Assembly (NCBI RefSeq): GCF_023515995.1 | Contig: NZ_CP097320.1 | Coordinates: 868,001 to 932,000 of the forward strand | Source of the DNA: Candidatus Mycobacterium methanotrophicum | Lineage (GTDB): Bacteria; Actinomycetota; Actinomycetes; Mycobacteriales; Mycobacteriaceae | DNA: 64,000 nt | Direction of reading: 5' to 3' | In this document: positions 18,001-29,082 of the stretch, piece after piece | How positions within the stretch are numbered: the first letter of the stretch is position 1 | Layout of the letters: each line of letters begins with the position of its first letter | Notes under the pieces: generated by a model | Seen by the model: only the letters and a program-made list of their open reading frames with translations | What the model was told of the DNA's origin: nothing | The model's database searches: none | Position numbers and translations under genes: made by a program

Positions 18001-19481
18001 GTGCCGCCGGCCCAACTCAGCGCCGTGGCATCGGGATTGGCCTCCGCAATCGCGGCGAACCGAGTGTGAAACCCCGCTGACGAGCGCGCCGGCGGCCTAG
18101 CGGCGGCGGTCAGCGGCCGCGTCTCGTCGTCGAAGAGCACGCTGACCTCGCGCAGCCGGTGCTCCCACAGCGACAGCAGCCGCCCGGCGGTCGCGAGCAC
18201 CCGGTGGCCGAGCAGCTCAGCGCTCGTCGCGCCCAGCGCCCCGTCGAGCACCTCCACCAGCACGACCAGCTCGCCTTCGGCCATGTGCGCGGCCAGCGCA
18301 ACCGGGAAATGCGACACGCTTTCCAGCTCCACCGGCCGGAATGTCACACCGCCGGCAGTCAATTCGCCATGCTCGGCCAGTCCCGCCGTCGGAAAGTTTT
18401 CATAGACCAGCAGCGTGTCGAACATCTCGCCGACACCACCGAGCGCCCGTAGTTGCGCGTGGCTGAGATAGCTGTGTTCCCGTAGCAGCGCCGCAGTGCG
18501 TTGCAGCGCAAGGCATTGCGGGCCGACGCCCGCGTCCGGGTCCAGCCGCACCCGCAACGGAACGGTGTTGATGAACAGGCCGATCATGGTTTCGACGCCG
18601 GATAGTTCGGCGGGCCGACCGGACACCGTAACGCCGAACACCACATCGTGGCGGTCGGTGAGCCGCGACAACACCAACGCCCACGCCATCTGCATCAAGG
18701 TGTTGACGGTGATTCCCCGGGAGCGGGCACCGTCGTTCAGCCGGTCAGTGGCCGCACGGTCGACTCGCAGCTCGGTGCGCCGCGGCAACCCGGCGTGAGA
18801 AGCCTCGGTGGCCATCGCCGCTGAAAGCAGTGTCGGGCCCGGCAAACCGGCAAGGTGCTCTCGCCAAACTTCTTCGCTGGCGGAGCTATCGCGGGCGTTG
18901 AGCCAGCCGATGTAGTCGCGGTACGGTCGCGGCTGCACCGGTAGGGTGTTCGGGTCACCACCGGCCCCGTACAGCGCGATCATCTCGACGGCGAACACCG
19001 GCAGCGACCAGCCGTCGATCACGATGTGATGGGCGGTGATCACCAAATGCCAGCGGTCATGCGGTAATTCGATGAGCAGGAACCGGATCGCCGGTGTGCG
19101 TTCGAAGTCGAACGGTCGAGAGCGCTCCGCGGCCGCCAGTTTTTCGATGTCCTCGGGCTCGCCGCGAACCTGTCGCCAGGGCAGGTCCACGCGCGACGGC
19201 ACGATCTGCACCGGACGGGGAATGTCGCGGCTGACGAAACTGGCCCGCAGATTCGGGTGGCGCACCAACATCGCTGCGGCGCACTGCTTGAGCAGCTTCA
19301 CGTCTAGCGGACCGGTGATGTCGGCGGTCATCCCGATCAGATACGGGTCCTCAACCGGCCCGTCGCCCGAGCCGTCGGTCAGGCCGGACAGCACAGTGTG
19401 GGAATACAGGCCCTCTTGCAGGGGGCTGAGCGCCATCACATCCTCGATGGCCGGCGGCGCACCCGTGTTGGCGGCGGTCAT
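15063..19481 (-). CDS. mbtF: NRPS MbtF-like: C-A-PCP plus terminal epimerase/condensation-like domain
   Basis: The 1,472-residue protein (M. tuberculosis MbtF is about 1,461). Order: condensation domain with intact HHIVIDGWS near residue 150; adenylation domain with [11 protein letters not shown] near 604, FDAAWQP (Asp235 present) and YGPTETT; PCP with LDSIMA near 995; then a C-terminal domain of the epimerisation/condensation superfamily, where the motif reads [10 protein letters not shown] near 1170. The second, catalytic His is therefore Val. The specificity residues, read by eye, are D-A-Q-D-A-G-C-V-E; the extra Asp and Glu would suit a basic side chain such as lysine or N-hydroxylysine, but this is tentative. 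In mycobactin synthesis MbtF adds the terminal N-hydroxylysine, and its last domain is thought to help release or cyclise it. The ATG at 19,481 overlaps the mbtE stop (ATGA). Confidence 0.9.
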   Translation of the reverse strand: MTAANTGAPPAIEDVMALSPLQEGLYSHTVLSGLTDGSGDGPVEDPYLIGMTADITGPLDVKLLKQCAAAMLVRHPNLRASFVSRDIPRPVQIVPSRVDLPWRQVRGEPEDIEKLAAAERSRPFDFERTPAIRFLLIELPHDRWHLVITAHHIVIDGWSLPVFAVEMIALYGAGGDPNTLPVQPRPYRDYIGWLNARDSSASEEVWREHLAGLPGPTLLSAAMATEASHAGLPRRTELRVDRAATDRLNDGARSRGITVNTLMQMAWALVLSRLTDRHDVVFGVTVSGRPAELSGVETMIGLFINTVPLRVRLDPDAGVGPQCLALQRTAALLREHSYLSHAQLRALGGVGEMFDTLLVYENFPTAGLAEHGELTAGGVTFRPVELESVSHFPVALAAHMAEGELVVLVEVLDGALGATSAELLGHRVLATAGRLLSLWEHRLREVSVLFDDETRPLTAAARPPARSSAGFHTRFAAIAEANPDATALSWAGGTMTYAGLDAAANRLASALTESGVEPETPVAIKLARGHQYVVAMLAVLKAGAMCVPLEPEMPPERVKSILRQTAAANVIDESVTSSAEHAPADFLPVDVHAEQAAYVVFTSGTTGEPKGVIGTHGALGAYADDHIGAVLRSAAARLGRRLRIAHVWSFAFDAAWQPLVALLDGHAVHIVDEHTQRDAEALLRTIVEHRIDMIDTTPSMFAQLRAFGLLTDVPLAVLALGGEATGPPSWNAVRDECFRSGMAAYNCYGPTETTVEAVVATICDHKEPSIGCPTEQTRGYVLDSALRPVPYGAAGELYLAGAQLARGYLGRTAETAIRFTADPFASGERMYRTGDVVRRQPDGSLQYLGRADAQVKIRGYRVEPGEIAAALQEHPGVRHADVMVREHRGGARLTAYVLPVNGATPAPAELRGMLSERLPRYMVPQRIVLVDEIPLTANGKLDEAALADIDAAETTEAAPETDTESALAELLAEFLGTPDPTQVDVTADFAQVGLDSIMALSVVQAARRRGIPLRARLILECGNIRELAAAIDTESAPATRPADDSDKPIPLLPNALWLYEYGEPRRLAQTEAIRLPENVTGEQLRTALTAIVDGREVLHTRLDRTSMTLISAPATDVLEEVAVTGDLGAAVTSQAKQALEGLDPEKGRLLAASWLRPPSGGSVLLLTAHVLAMDPASWRVVVGELDTALHAVAAGNEPPPIREHTSYRRWAKALIQRAEILDTERFWVSQLDGEDPDLGARRVDPGRDRAGDLLVRSAASGAEVSRRLVESDVPIFDLLVAAAARTVTRWRQSRGQSAPPPLLALETHGRADAVVQGAGDDAIDTTDTVGLLSAIYPLRVQSTDPHRVRDQLAAIPGAGIDYGLLRYLRADTAQQLRRRPQPQLLLNYLGRTDVGDIGTGPRLDRELLAGLPLVPQPGLAVRHELTIMAALVGAADQYILLTQWRALPDVLSEAELSALQALWQQSLQETVP

Positions 19482-22400
19482 GCGTTGCCGTCCTGGGCCG
19501 CGGTCCACGATCGGGTCACCGCCGCCAGATCCTCGGCCGAAAGCCTCGAGGTGCTCATCGGCGCGTGTCGGGTGTCCGTGTCGGCGGCCTCGGCAGTGTT
19601 TTGCGCTTCCTCCGCCGCGGCGGCCAGCAATTGCAGGGTCGGGTTTTCGAATACCATTCGGGGGCTGACCGGCAGGCCGGCCTCCCGTGCACGCGACGCG
19701 ACTTGCACCGACATGATGCTGTCACCGCCGAGTGCAAAGAAGTCGTCGAAGCGCCCGATCCCCGTGATGGGAAGCAGATCGACGAACACTTCCGCGAGCG
19801 CGCGCTCGGTGTCGGTGCGCGGGGGTTCGCCGCGGCCGGTGGTGCTGACCGCCGGGCGCGGCAGCGCCGGCCGATTCAGTTTGCCCGACTCCGTTTTCGG
19901 CATGGCGTCGAGCACCGTGATCGACGACGGCATCATGTATCCCGGCAGCACCTGCGCGACCTCGGCGCGCACCCGGGCGGCGACGGCCGACCTCTCGGCT
20001 TCGTCGGCGATCGGCCGCAGCGGTACCACGTAGCCGGCCAGCGCGGTGCTGCCCGCTACCTCCCATGCGCGTGCCGCGGCTGCGGCCACACCGTCAACCG
20101 CCTTCAGGGCCTCATCGACTTCGCCGAGCTCGACGCGGAAACCGCGGACCTTCACCTGGTGATCCGTGCGGCCGACGAACTCCAATCGGCCGTCCTCGGT
20201 CCAGCGGGCACGGTCGCCGCTGCGGTAGAACCGCGCGCCGGCTTCGTCGGCGAAAGGGTTCGGAACGAACCGGGACGCCGTCAGCCCCGGCCGCTTCCAG
20301 TAACCCCGCACGAGCTGCCCACCGGCGTAATACAATTCGCCAACCACGCCAGGCGGCACCGGGTTCAGACCGTCGTCGAGCAGGTACACCTGCGCGTCGG
20401 TCATCGGGGTGCCCAGCAGCGGCACGGGCGGCGTCAGCGGCCCGCGGACCAACGCCCCGGACGTCTCCGTGGCGCCGAAGTTGTTCAGCAGCTCGGGGCC
20501 GTCTTCGCCGCCGTACGTGGCGAGCAGCCGCTGCTGCACCGACGCTGTCAACGGCTCGGCGCCACACACCAGCCGGGTCAGGGAACGGAATGCGTCGGGC
20601 CATGAGTCGACGATCGCCGACACCAGGGTGGGCACCGCGGTCACCTGTGCCACCGAGTGGCGCTGCACCAGCGACGCCAACGCTTCGGGGTCGCGGTGTT
20701 CGGCGTCGTTGGCCAGGACCGTGGTGGCGCCGGCGGCCAAGCCGCCCAATGTCTCCATGCAGCCTTCGAGGAATGTCCAGGAGGCCTGCGCCAGCCGAAT
20801 GTCGTTGCCAGGCACGGGATAATTCCATAGTTGCCAATTGAGTCGGATGGTCATAGCCCGGTGAGTACCGAGCACACCCTTGGGCTTGCCGGTGGAGCCC
20901 GAGGTGAATACCAGGTACATCGGGTCGTCCGGATGAGCAGCAGGCAGCGTGCAATCACGTTGTGCCTCAAACACTGTCGGGTCATCGAGGGAGATCAGCA
21001 TCATACCGGGGTGTTCGGGCATGGTGTCGAGAGCTTCGGCCGTCACCACGACGACGCGGGGGTCGACCTCGCCGAGCATGAGCTGTTTGCGTGCCCGCGG
21101 ATAGTCGGGGTCCAGCGGGAAAAAGCCGGCGCCGGCCTTCATGATGCCGACGAATGCCACGACCATGTCGATGTTGCGTCGTGTGGACAGGCCCACGAGC
21201 GAACCGGGACCCACCCCGTAAGACGCGAGCAGCCGCGCGAAGTTGTCGGAACGACGGTGCAGCGCCGGGTAATCGATCTGCTCGCCGTCGCAGCGCAGTG
21301 CGATCCGACCGGTGCCCCAGTTACGGCTCGGCTCGAGCAGTTCGGCGATGGTGAGCGGCCGCTGGACCGGAGGCCGGGGCCCGCGGCTCCACTCGGTGAG
21401 GATCCGCTGTCGCTCCAGCGGATCGATCAACTGCACGTCGCGCAACGTCCGATCGACGTTGCCGGCAAAGGCTTTGACGACCTGGCTCAGCCAGCCGACC
21501 AACCGCTCGATGGCGGTTCGACGATACAGTTCCGTGCGGTAGAGGATGTTGCCCTGGTATCCGGCGTCGGTGGCGAAGAAGTTCACGCTCAAATCGGCGT
21601 GCGCGACGTCGAACGTCGGCTCCACCGCGGTGAACGTGGTCTGGCCGGCCGGGCTGGAGTCGATCACCCCGGCGGCCGGCAAGTAGTCGCGGACGTGCAC
21701 GACCACCTGGAACAGCGGATTGCGGGACAGGGTGCGGACCGGACTGACGGCATCCACGACCCGGTCGAACGGCAGGTCCTGATGGGCGTAGGCGGCCAGT
21801 GCCGTCTCCCGTGCGCGACCCAGCACCTCGCGTAACGTCGGGTTGCCGTGAAGGTCATTGCGCAACACCAAGATGTTGATGAAGAAGCCGATGAGTTGGT
21901 CCAACTCCGGTTCGGCGCGCGCCGCGATCGGGGTGCCCAACGGAATGTCTACGCCGCCACCGGCTTTGTGCAGCACCACGGCGACGGCGGCCTGCAGCAG
22001 CATGAATTCGGTGATGCCCAGTTCGCGGCTGAGCCCGGCGAGCTTTTCCCGGGTCTGCGGGTCGATGCGGAATTCGACGGAGTCACCGGCGCCGCTGGGT
22101 ACCGGTGGCCGGGGAAAGTCGGGCCGCAGTCCGGTGTCCTCGGGCAACCCCTCCAGCTGCCGCTTCCAGTAGTCACGCTGCGTGGCGGCGATGCTGGGCT
22201 CGTCTGAATTGGGCTCGGCCAGCAAAGCGCCCTGCCAGGCCGCGTAGTCGGCGTACTGCACCGGTAACGGCGCCCAGGACGGTTTCTGGCCGGCCCGGCG
22301 GGCGCGATAGGCGGTCAGCAGGTCGGCGAACAGCACGCCGCCCGACCAGTGGTCGATGGCGATATGGTGCACCACCAACGACAGGGTGTGCTCTTGGGGC

Positions 22401-25400
22401 GCATCGGCGGTGTGCAGCAGCGCGGCCCGGATCGGCCATTCACGGTCAAGCTCGAAGCAGGACCGGCGTTCGGAATCCAGCTGCTCGTGCAGCCACTGCT
22501 CACCTTGGCCGGAGGCCTCCCGCACGGGCAACTCGCCGACCGGATTGACCACTTGGTAGGCGACACCGTCGATCTCGGTGTAGGTGGTGCGCAGGATCTC
22601 GTGCCGGGCCGCGAGGTCGCCGAGGGCCGCGGCCAGCGCGTCGGTGTCGCACGGTCCTCGCAGGCGCGCGGCGAATGGGATGTTGTCGACGCCGGTGGGC
22701 CCTTCGATCTGATAGGCGAACCAGCTGCGCAGCTGCGAGGCGGACAGCGGCTGGGGTCGGTCGTGGGACGTGCGGACCAGCTTTGGCCGACTGAAGCTGG
22801 CCGCGCCCGATTCCATCTGGTCGATCCGTTCGGCAAGCCGCGCGACCGTCGCCAGCTCGAAGACATCGCGGATACCGATTTCGACATCGCATTCCGACCG
22901 GATGGCGGCCGCCAGCTTGGTGGCCACCAGGGAGTGCCCGCCGAGGTCGAAGAACGAGTCGTCGAGGCCGACGCGCTCGCGGCCCAGCAGCGTCGAGAAC
23001 AGGCCCGCGATGGTGCGCTCGGTGGCCGTCGTCGGCTCGCGATATTCGGTCGCCGGCCCGATTTCTGGTTGCGGCAAAGCATCCGGATCGATCTTGCCGT
23101 GTGCGGTGATCGGAATCTCGTCGAGCACGACATAGGCGGCCGGCGTCATGTAATCCGGCAACGCCGCGGCCACTCGCGCGCGGATGCGCTCGACGTCGAC
23201 GGTGTCGGTGCCGCGGTCCGCGGGCGTCACATACCCGACCAGGCTCTTTCCCAGCTGCGGCAGTTCGGTCGCGACGACAACGGCCTGCCCGACGCTCGGA
23301 TCAACCGAGATCGCCGCGGCGATCTCGCCGAGCTCGATCCGGAAGCCGCGGATCTTCACCTGTTCGTCGGCGCGCCCGACGAATTCGACATCCCCGTCGG
23401 CGTTGCGGCGTGCCAGGTCGCCCGAGCGGTACAAGCGGCCGCCCGAGGTGAATGGGTCGGCGATGAAGCGCTCGGCGGTCAGGGCCGGCCGGCGGTGGTA
23501 GCCGTGCGCCATATGCGTTCCGCCGATATAAATTTCGCCGATCACCCCGGGAGGAACCGGCTGCAGGGAAGCGTCGAGCAGATACACTTGTGTGTTGATC
23601 TTGGGGCGTCCGATCGGCACAGTCCGGGTACCTTGGGTGCCCTCCACCTGGTAGCTGGTCGCGTTGACGACGGTTTCGGTGGGCCCGTAGAAGTTGTAGA
23701 GCAAGGCGTCGAACGTGGCGTGGAACTTGTCGGCGATTTCGCCGGGCAGCGCCTCCCCGCCGACCGGAACACGGCGCAGAGCGCGCCACTCGTTGACCCC
23801 GGGCAACGACAGGAACAATCCCAGCAGCGACGGCACAAAGTGCATCGACGTGATGCCTTCGCGCCGCAAAAGCTCCGTCAGATAACCGATGTCGCGCAAG
23901 CCGTCAGACCGCGGGACCACCAGGCGCCCGCCGCAGATCAGCAGCCCGAATATCTCGGCAATGGACACGTCGAACCCAGGCGAGGCCACCTGCAGCAAAC
24001 GGTCCGTCTCGTCAACCTGGTAGGCATCGCCGAACCAGACGAAGTATTCGGCGATCGGCGCGTGGGGCACCGGGACGCCTTTGGGCAGACCGGTCGAACC
24101 CGACGTGTAGATCAAGTAGGCGGTGTTGTTCGGGTACAGCGGCCGGATCAGCTCGTCGTCGGCCAGATCAGCGGAGGAATAGCGCGCCAGACAGGTGACT
24201 GGTTGCCGCAGAACAACTTTGGCGTCCGCATCGTCGAGGATGAACGTCAGCCGGTCCTCGGGATAGGTCGGGTCGATCGGTAGGTACACGGCCCCGGCTT
24301 TCAGGATGCCCAGGGCGGCGATGACCAGCTCCGGTGACTTGTCGAGCAGCACCGCGACCCGGTCCTCGGTGCCGACTTCCTGCTCGATCAGCCAGCGCGC
24401 CAGCCGGTTTGCTTCCTCGTTGATCTCCCGATAGCTGTACTGGCGGCCCTCGTAGACGACGGCGACGGCGTTCGGGGTCATGGCCGCACGTTGGGTGACC
24501 AACGCCGGCAGGGTGGTGGCGGGGGTGCTGAATTCCGGACCGGCGGAGACGGTTCGCAGCCACTGCACGTCGGCATCGCTCATCAGCTTCAGCCGCCCGA
24601 TTTGCGCGTCCGGGTCGGAAAACGCGCTGTCGAGCAGCACCGCATAGTGTTCCAGTAGCTGCCGCGCCAACGGCTGGTCGAGAACCTCGACCAGATACTC
24701 CGCCTCGACGAGCGCCCCGGCCTCGCCGCCGGGGGATGGTTCGACCATGAAGTTGAGCGGGAGCTGGCTGAACTGACCGCCCAGGTCCCCGCTTTCGCAC
24801 CGCACTCCCGCTGGAGCGAAGCCGCCGGCGTCGGGTGGCCGCAAGCCGAAGCCCACCCGGGTCATCCGCTCGACGCCGTGGCGACGGTCGGGGTTGGATT
24901 CACGCGCGAGCCAGTCGAGGTCGACGCGCCGATGGGCGAAGGCTCCGACCGCGGTGTCACGGATGTCGGTGAGCAGCTCCCGGAAGGTCTGCCTGGACTG
25001 CGGCCGGGCCCGCAATATCACGAGGTCGCCGTAACAGCCGATCGCGTCCTGCGTTCCCGCGGTGCGGTCGAGCACTGGCGTCGCGATGAGGAAGTCGGTG
25101 GCATGGGTGCAACGGTGCACCAGTGCGGCGAAGCCGGCCAACAGCACCATGTATGGGCGGGCGCCACTTTCGCGGGCCAGCGCAGCGGCGCGCTCTACGG
25201 TTTGCGCGGACAGTCGCAGCGTGGTGCGCTGCGATCGCCAGGTGCTAGGCACCACCGAACCGTTGGCCCCCGGAAGTTCCAGGGGCTCAGGGAGTTCGGA
25301 CATCAGCGCTCGCCAGTAATCCAAATCCTCGTCGAGGGTATCGGCGTCGGCGGTGGAGGCCGGCGCCATCTCGGAACTCGCCACGGCCTCGGGATCGTCG

Positions 25401-25972
25401 TAGGCGTGCGTGAGGTCCCGGAAGAACGGGGCCCATGAGCCGTCATCCCACGCGATGGAATGGGCAATCAGGAGCAAGGTGAGTTCATCGGCGCCGAGGC
25501 GCACCGCCATGATCCGCAGCGGCGAATCGGCGGTCAAATCAAAAGGCCGGCGAAACTCGCGTTGTGCAAGCACTTCGAGCCGCAGGCGCCGCGCCTGCTC
25601 CGTGAGAGCCGACAGGTCGCATTCGGCCCAGCCCGGCCGCAGGTCATCGTGAACGACCAGACGTGGCTCCCCGTCGTCGGTGGTGTGATAGGTGGAGCGC
25701 AGCACCGGGTGCCGGACGGCCACCGCGTCGACGGCCCGGTGCAGTCGCGCGAGGTCGACGACGCCTGTGATGCGGTAGGACGCACAGATATTGAGCAGCG
25801 CACTATCGGGGTCGATCGATTGCACGAACCACATCCGGATCTGACTGGCGGTCAATTCCGGCGCCGCGCCGTCCGTCGGTGCTGTTGACTGCGCCAGACC
25901 GCGTTCGATGAGCTCGCGCTGCAACAGCTCCAGGCGCTGTCCGTTTAGCGTGCTGTCAACGGAATCAGTCAC
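19478..25972 (-). CDS. mbtE: Bimodular NRPS, MbtE-like (C-A-PCP-C-A-PCP)
   Basis: The 2,164-residue protein is much longer than M. tuberculosis MbtE (1,682). Domains: C1 (about 20-430; motif [10 protein letters not shown] near 172, second His replaced by Ser), A1 (about 480-960; [12 protein letters not shown] near 620, [16 protein letters not shown]), PCP1 (GGHSL near 1012), C2 (intact HHIAIDHWS near 1202), A2 ([11 protein letters not shown] near 1692), PCP2 (GGDSIMS near 2084). A1 specificity residues read D-V-A-H-P-G-F-V-N, which I cannot assign. In A2 the region normally holding Asp235 reads ASWTFLEGC (Thr in place of Asp) and the usual YGPTE is NFGATE. The GTG start overlaps the mbtD stop (GTGA). 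It probably adds two residues after the polyketide unit, or one residue with one idle module. The gene symbol reflects position and similarity, not proven function. Confidence 0.85.
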   Translation of the reverse strand: MTDSVDSTLNGQRLELLQRELIERGLAQSTAPTDGAAPELTASQIRMWFVQSIDPDSALLNICASYRITGVVDLARLHRAVDAVAVRHPVLRSTYHTTDDGEPRLVVHDDLRPGWAECDLSALTEQARRLRLEVLAQREFRRPFDLTADSPLRIMAVRLGADELTLLLIAHSIAWDDGSWAPFFRDLTHAYDDPEAVASSEMAPASTADADTLDEDLDYWRALMSELPEPLELPGANGSVVPSTWRSQRTTLRLSAQTVERAAALARESGARPYMVLLAGFAALVHRCTHATDFLIATPVLDRTAGTQDAIGCYGDLVILRARPQSRQTFRELLTDIRDTAVGAFAHRRVDLDWLARESNPDRRHGVERMTRVGFGLRPPDAGGFAPAGVRCESGDLGGQFSQLPLNFMVEPSPGGEAGALVEAEYLVEVLDQPLARQLLEHYAVLLDSAFSDPDAQIGRLKLMSDADVQWLRTVSAGPEFSTPATTLPALVTQRAAMTPNAVAVVYEGRQYSYREINEEANRLARWLIEQEVGTEDRVAVLLDKSPELVIAALGILKAGAVYLPIDPTYPEDRLTFILDDADAKVVLRQPVTCLARYSSADLADDELIRPLYPNNTAYLIYTSGSTGLPKGVPVPHAPIAEYFVWFGDAYQVDETDRLLQVASPGFDVSIAEIFGLLICGGRLVVPRSDGLRDIGYLTELLRREGITSMHFVPSLLGLFLSLPGVNEWRALRRVPVGGEALPGEIADKFHATFDALLYNFYGPTETVVNATSYQVEGTQGTRTVPIGRPKINTQVYLLDASLQPVPPGVIGEIYIGGTHMAHGYHRRPALTAERFIADPFTSGGRLYRSGDLARRNADGDVEFVGRADEQVKIRGFRIELGEIAAAISVDPSVGQAVVVATELPQLGKSLVGYVTPADRGTDTVDVERIRARVAAALPDYMTPAAYVVLDEIPITAHGKIDPDALPQPEIGPATEYREPTTATERTIAGLFSTLLGRERVGLDDSFFDLGGHSLVATKLAAAIRSECDVEIGIRDVFELATVARLAERIDQMESGAASFSRPKLVRTSHDRPQPLSASQLRSWFAYQIEGPTGVDNIPFAARLRGPCDTDALAAALGDLAARHEILRTTYTEIDGVAYQVVNPVGELPVREASGQGEQWLHEQLDSERRSCFELDREWPIRAALLHTADAPQEHTLSLVVHHIAIDHWSGGVLFADLLTAYRARRAGQKPSWAPLPVQYADYAAWQGALLAEPNSDEPSIAATQRDYWKRQLEGLPEDTGLRPDFPRPPVPSGAGDSVEFRIDPQTREKLAGLSRELGITEFMLLQAAVAVVLHKAGGGVDIPLGTPIAARAEPELDQLIGFFINILVLRNDLHGNPTLREVLGRARETALAAYAHQDLPFDRVVDAVSPVRTLSRNPLFQVVVHVRDYLPAAGVIDSSPAGQTTFTAVEPTFDVAHADLSVNFFATDAGYQGNILYRTELYRRTAIERLVGWLSQVVKAFAGNVDRTLRDVQLIDPLERQRILTEWSRGPRPPVQRPLTIAELLEPSRNWGTGRIALRCDGEQIDYPALHRRSDNFARLLASYGVGPGSLVGLSTRRNIDMVVAFVGIMKAGAGFFPLDPDYPRARKQLMLGEVDPRVVVVTAEALDTMPEHPGMMLISLDDPTVFEAQRDCTLPAAHPDDPMYLVFTSGSTGKPKGVLGTHRAMTIRLNWQLWNYPVPGNDIRLAQASWTFLEGCMETLGGLAAGATTVLANDAEHRDPEALASLVQRHSVAQVTAVPTLVSAIVDSWPDAFRSLTRLVCGAEPLTASVQQRLLATYGGEDGPELLNNFGATETSGALVRGPLTPPVPLLGTPMTDAQVYLLDDGLNPVPPGVVGELYYAGGQLVRGYWKRPGLTASRFVPNPFADEAGARFYRSGDRARWTEDGRLEFVGRTDHQVKVRGFRVELGEVDEALKAVDGVAAAAARAWEVAGSTALAGYVVPLRPIADEAERSAVAARVRAEVAQVLPGYMMPSSITVLDAMPKTESGKLNRPALPRPAVSTTGRGEPPRTDTERALAEVFVDLLPITGIGRFDDFFALGGDSIMSVQVASRAREAGLPVSPRMVFENPTLQLLAAAAEEAQNTAEAADTDTRHAPMSTSRLSAEDLAAVTRSWTAAQDGNA

Positions 25973-28900
25973 GCGAGCTCCTCCCTGTCCCCCGTCCCTA
26001 AGCCGCCGGCGACGCCTGTCGCATCGGGAGGCACGGTGTCGTCCACGGAGGCTGGTGGCACGCCCGCGGACGCCTCAGGCGCCACCGCCGTGCCTGGGCC
26101 AGGCGAGCCGCCGTCGTCGGGCTGCGCTGACTGCAGCACATCGATCAGTTCGGCACCGGTGATGCCGCCAAGCAGGCGCCCCAAGGAAGCGGTGCGTCCG
26201 ATCGCTCGGATCAGCCGCTGTCGTAAATCGACTGCCAGTAGCGAGTCCAGACCCAGATCGACCAACGCCGCGTCCAAGTCGACCGACGCCGGGCTGCCGA
26301 TTCCCAACAAGGCGGCTACTTCGGTGCACACCACCTGGTCGACGGCTCTCTCTTTGACGTCGTCGCCGGCCGGCTCCGTTTCCTGTACCGCAGGCGGGGT
26401 GGCGAAAGGCGTTGGAATCCCCTGGCTGTCGAAGAAAAGGCGTAGCCGGTCGAAGTCGGCGGCGATTATCACCGGGTCGCCGTCATGCTGACAAAGGCTG
26501 GCCGTGATGGCCTCGTCGGGGTCCATCGCGACCAGTCCGGAGCGCTCGATGCGCGCAATCTCGTCGGGACTTGCGATTTTCGTGCCCTGCCACAGTCCCC
26601 ACCGCACCGATGCGCAATCCAGCCCCTTGGCCCGCAGCCGAGAGGCCAGCACGTCGAGCATCCGGTTTGACGCTGCATAAGCCCCATGTCCGTAACCGCC
26701 CCACAGCCCGGATACCGATGAACACAACACGATCCGCACATCTTGCCGTAGCGGCCACTCCTCGGACAGCCGCACCATTCCAGTTACTTTCGCGCCGAAC
26801 ATGTCTGCTAAGCCGGTACTGGTGAGCCGATCGTGCGGGTCGAAATTGGCGGTCCCGGCGGCGTGGATCAGAAATGACGCGCCATCACCGGCATGCTCGG
26901 CCGCGGCCAGCCGCACCGAATCGGCGTCGGTGATATCGCACGCGGGTGCGCGCAGGTCGACATCGTGACCACCGGCCAGCCGCTCTAAGTCGGCCTGCTC
27001 AATGCCCCTGCGGCTCAAAAAGAGTACGCGGCGGGCGCCCTGGTCGATGCAGCGTCGGGCATACCCGAGGCCAATGGTTCCACTACCGCCCGTAATTACG
27101 ACATTGTCCAGCACCGCGCCCTCGAGTGCGCGCTGCGGCATGGATCCGTTAACTTCACGCAGCCTGCGGATGTAGCGCCGTATGTCCCAATTCTCACCCT
27201 CGCGCAACGCCACTTCGTCGACGTCGCCGAGCAGCACATCGACGCAGTCGAGCGCCTCCTCCGCAGCGATGTTGCGGCTGGGCAGGTCGAGATGACCGAA
27301 TGTCTTGTCGGGGAATTCGAAGCCGACGCTGCGATGCAGCGCGGCCAGCCCGGCCTGTGCCGGCAACCCGGCGGGCTCGCCGGCCTGCACCTGCTCGCCG
27401 CAGACGGTGACCAGCCACACCGTGCGGCTGCGCGGACCCACAAGCCGACGGTAATCCGGTGGGCCCGCTTCGATCAGGGCCTCGGCGGCGGCGGCCGGGC
27501 AGGGTTGCTCGAACGCCGGTGCGATGATCACGGTGATGTCGGCGTCGTCTGGGCTGGCCAACTCGCAATCATCGTGAGCCACAACGGCGTCCACCAGCCG
27601 CCGCGCTAACGAGCCTGCGGTTTCGCCGGGCTCGATCACCGCAACACGCCTGCTTGCGTTCCTCGTCGTGCTCGCGGCCTCATTGGGTTCCCACCGCTCG
27701 TACGCCACTGCGATGGCTTTGCCGGGCAACGGCGGTAGGGGCTCGGGTTTCGCCCAGAAATGCACTGCACGCATCGGTGCATTGGGGAATGCCCAAAGCG
27801 GTGGGTGGGCATCGAAGTCGGTCAAGTCGGCCCACCGATAACCGGAATCAGCCAGCGCGGCGGCAGCGATGTTGGCCGACAGCCGGTCGATGATGGGCTC
27901 GTCGCGGGCCCCGGAGCCGACGAGCACGGTCGACGCTTCATTGACAAGGTCAGTCAGCACGTACAGCAGCGACGGGTGCGCCGACAGTTCGACGAATACG
28001 TTGACGCCTCGTTCGATTGCCGCTGCAACCGCTCGGTCGAATCGGACGGTGTTGCGTAGATTGCGATACCAGTAGTCAGTGAAATCGGCGCCGGCGCCGA
28101 CTACTGCGCCCAAGGCGGAACCGACGAATTCCACAGGCGCGTCATTGAACGCCGACGCCGGCAGCAGCTCCTCGAACCTGGGCCGCAACGGTTCCAGGGC
28201 GCTGGTGTGCCCCGGATAGTCGACGGCGATGGACCGGGCGAAAACTCCGCGCTCTTCCGCGAGACGCACGACGCCGTCCACCGCGTCACAATCGCCGGAG
28301 ACCACGGTCGACGACGCGCTATTGACGGCCGAGACTTCCAGCCAGCCCGGCACTGCCGCTATCAATTGCTCCGCCTCATCCGCATCGACACCCAGCACCG
28401 CCATCCCGTAGCTGCCCGGCAGCTGACTCACGACGGTGGCCCGGGCTCCGACGACACCGACGGCGTCCGGAAGCGCCACGGCGCCGGCGATATATGCGGC
28501 CGCCGCCTCACCGAGACTGTGTCCCACCGTGATATCGGGAAGAACGCCGCACGACCGCCAAACCTGCGCCAACCCGACGGAGTGGGTGAACTGGGCAGCC
28601 TGTATTTCGACCTGTGACCAGCGCTGCTCGGCCGGGTCGTCCAGCAGATAGGGCAGCGGCGAGGGCATACCCGCGGCAACGAACGCCTCGGCGCAGCGGT
28701 CCGCGTCGGCCCGGTAAACAGGTAGCTGCCGGTAGGCGTCGGCGCCCATCGACGACCACTGGTTGCCCTGCCCGGGAAACACGAAGGCTGTCCGGGCCAC
28801 GGCGTTCGCCGACGCCCTGGCGACGAGGGGATGCTCGTCGCCGCCAGCCAGTGCCCCAAGGCCGGTGACCAGTTCAGCGACGTCGGCGGCCCGTATCACC

Positions 28901-29082
28901 GCACGGTGGCGGCGCAGCCTGCGTCGTCGCAACAGTGTGGAGGCCACCGCCGACACGCTGGCCACATTCGTCTGGCGGGCGAGAAACTCCAGAATCGCCG
29001 CGGCGTCCTGGGCGATCAAGTCCGGCTCGTGCGCGCTGAGCAGCACGGGGATACGGCGGTCCGGCAGTCGGGAGGAAGCCAT
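25969..29082 (-). CDS. mbtD: Polyketide synthase subunit AT-KR-ACP (MbtD-like)
   Basis: The 1,037-residue protein (M. tuberculosis MbtD is 1,004). The acyltransferase domain begins FVFPGQGNQWSSMG near residue 95, has the nucleophile in GHSLGEAAAAY near 190 and VDYPGHTSALEPL in the specificity loop (neither the classic malonyl HAFH nor methylmalonyl YASH motif). The ketoreductase has the NADPH loop VVITGGSGTIGLGYARR near 666 and the catalytic Ser/Tyr/Asn in SSVSGLWGGYGHGAYAASN near 800. The ACP serine is in LGLDSLLAVDLR near 946. With the MbtC ketosynthase it forms one split PKS module that yields a beta-hydroxyacyl unit. ATG 29,082 overlaps the mbtC stop by one base (TGATG); longer in-frame starts fall in mbtC. 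All active-site residues are present. Confidence 0.92.
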   Translation of the reverse strand: MASSRLPDRRIPVLLSAHEPDLIAQDAAAILEFLARQTNVASVSAVASTLLRRRRLRRHRAVIRAADVAELVTGLGALAGGDEHPLVARASANAVARTAFVFPGQGNQWSSMGADAYRQLPVYRADADRCAEAFVAAGMPSPLPYLLDDPAEQRWSQVEIQAAQFTHSVGLAQVWRSCGVLPDITVGHSLGEAAAAYIAGAVALPDAVGVVGARATVVSQLPGSYGMAVLGVDADEAEQLIAAVPGWLEVSAVNSASSTVVSGDCDAVDGVVRLAEERGVFARSIAVDYPGHTSALEPLRPRFEELLPASAFNDAPVEFVGSALGAVVGAGADFTDYWYRNLRNTVRFDRAVAAAIERGVNVFVELSAHPSLLYVLTDLVNEASTVLVGSGARDEPIIDRLSANIAAAALADSGYRWADLTDFDAHPPLWAFPNAPMRAVHFWAKPEPLPPLPGKAIAVAYERWEPNEAASTTRNASRRVAVIEPGETAGSLARRLVDAVVAHDDCELASPDDADITVIIAPAFEQPCPAAAAEALIEAGPPDYRRLVGPRSRTVWLVTVCGEQVQAGEPAGLPAQAGLAALHRSVGFEFPDKTFGHLDLPSRNIAAEEALDCVDVLLGDVDEVALREGENWDIRRYIRRLREVNGSMPQRALEGAVLDNVVITGGSGTIGLGYARRCIDQGARRVLFLSRRGIEQADLERLAGGHDVDLRAPACDITDADSVRLAAAEHAGDGASFLIHAAGTANFDPHDRLTSTGLADMFGAKVTGMVRLSEEWPLRQDVRIVLCSSVSGLWGGYGHGAYAASNRMLDVLASRLRAKGLDCASVRWGLWQGTKIASPDEIARIERSGLVAMDPDEAITASLCQHDGDPVIIAADFDRLRLFFDSQGIPTPFATPPAVQETEPAGDDVKERAVDQVVCTEVAALLGIGSPASVDLDAALVDLGLDSLLAVDLRQRLIRAIGRTASLGRLLGGITGAELIDVLQSAQPDDGGSPGPGTAVAPEASAGVPPASVDDTVPPDATGVAGGLGTGDREELA

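Noticed and set aside
22349-24283. Plus-strand open frame of 644 codons opposite the MbtE-like gene
   Set aside because: Antisense shadow of the NRPS; no recognisable domain.
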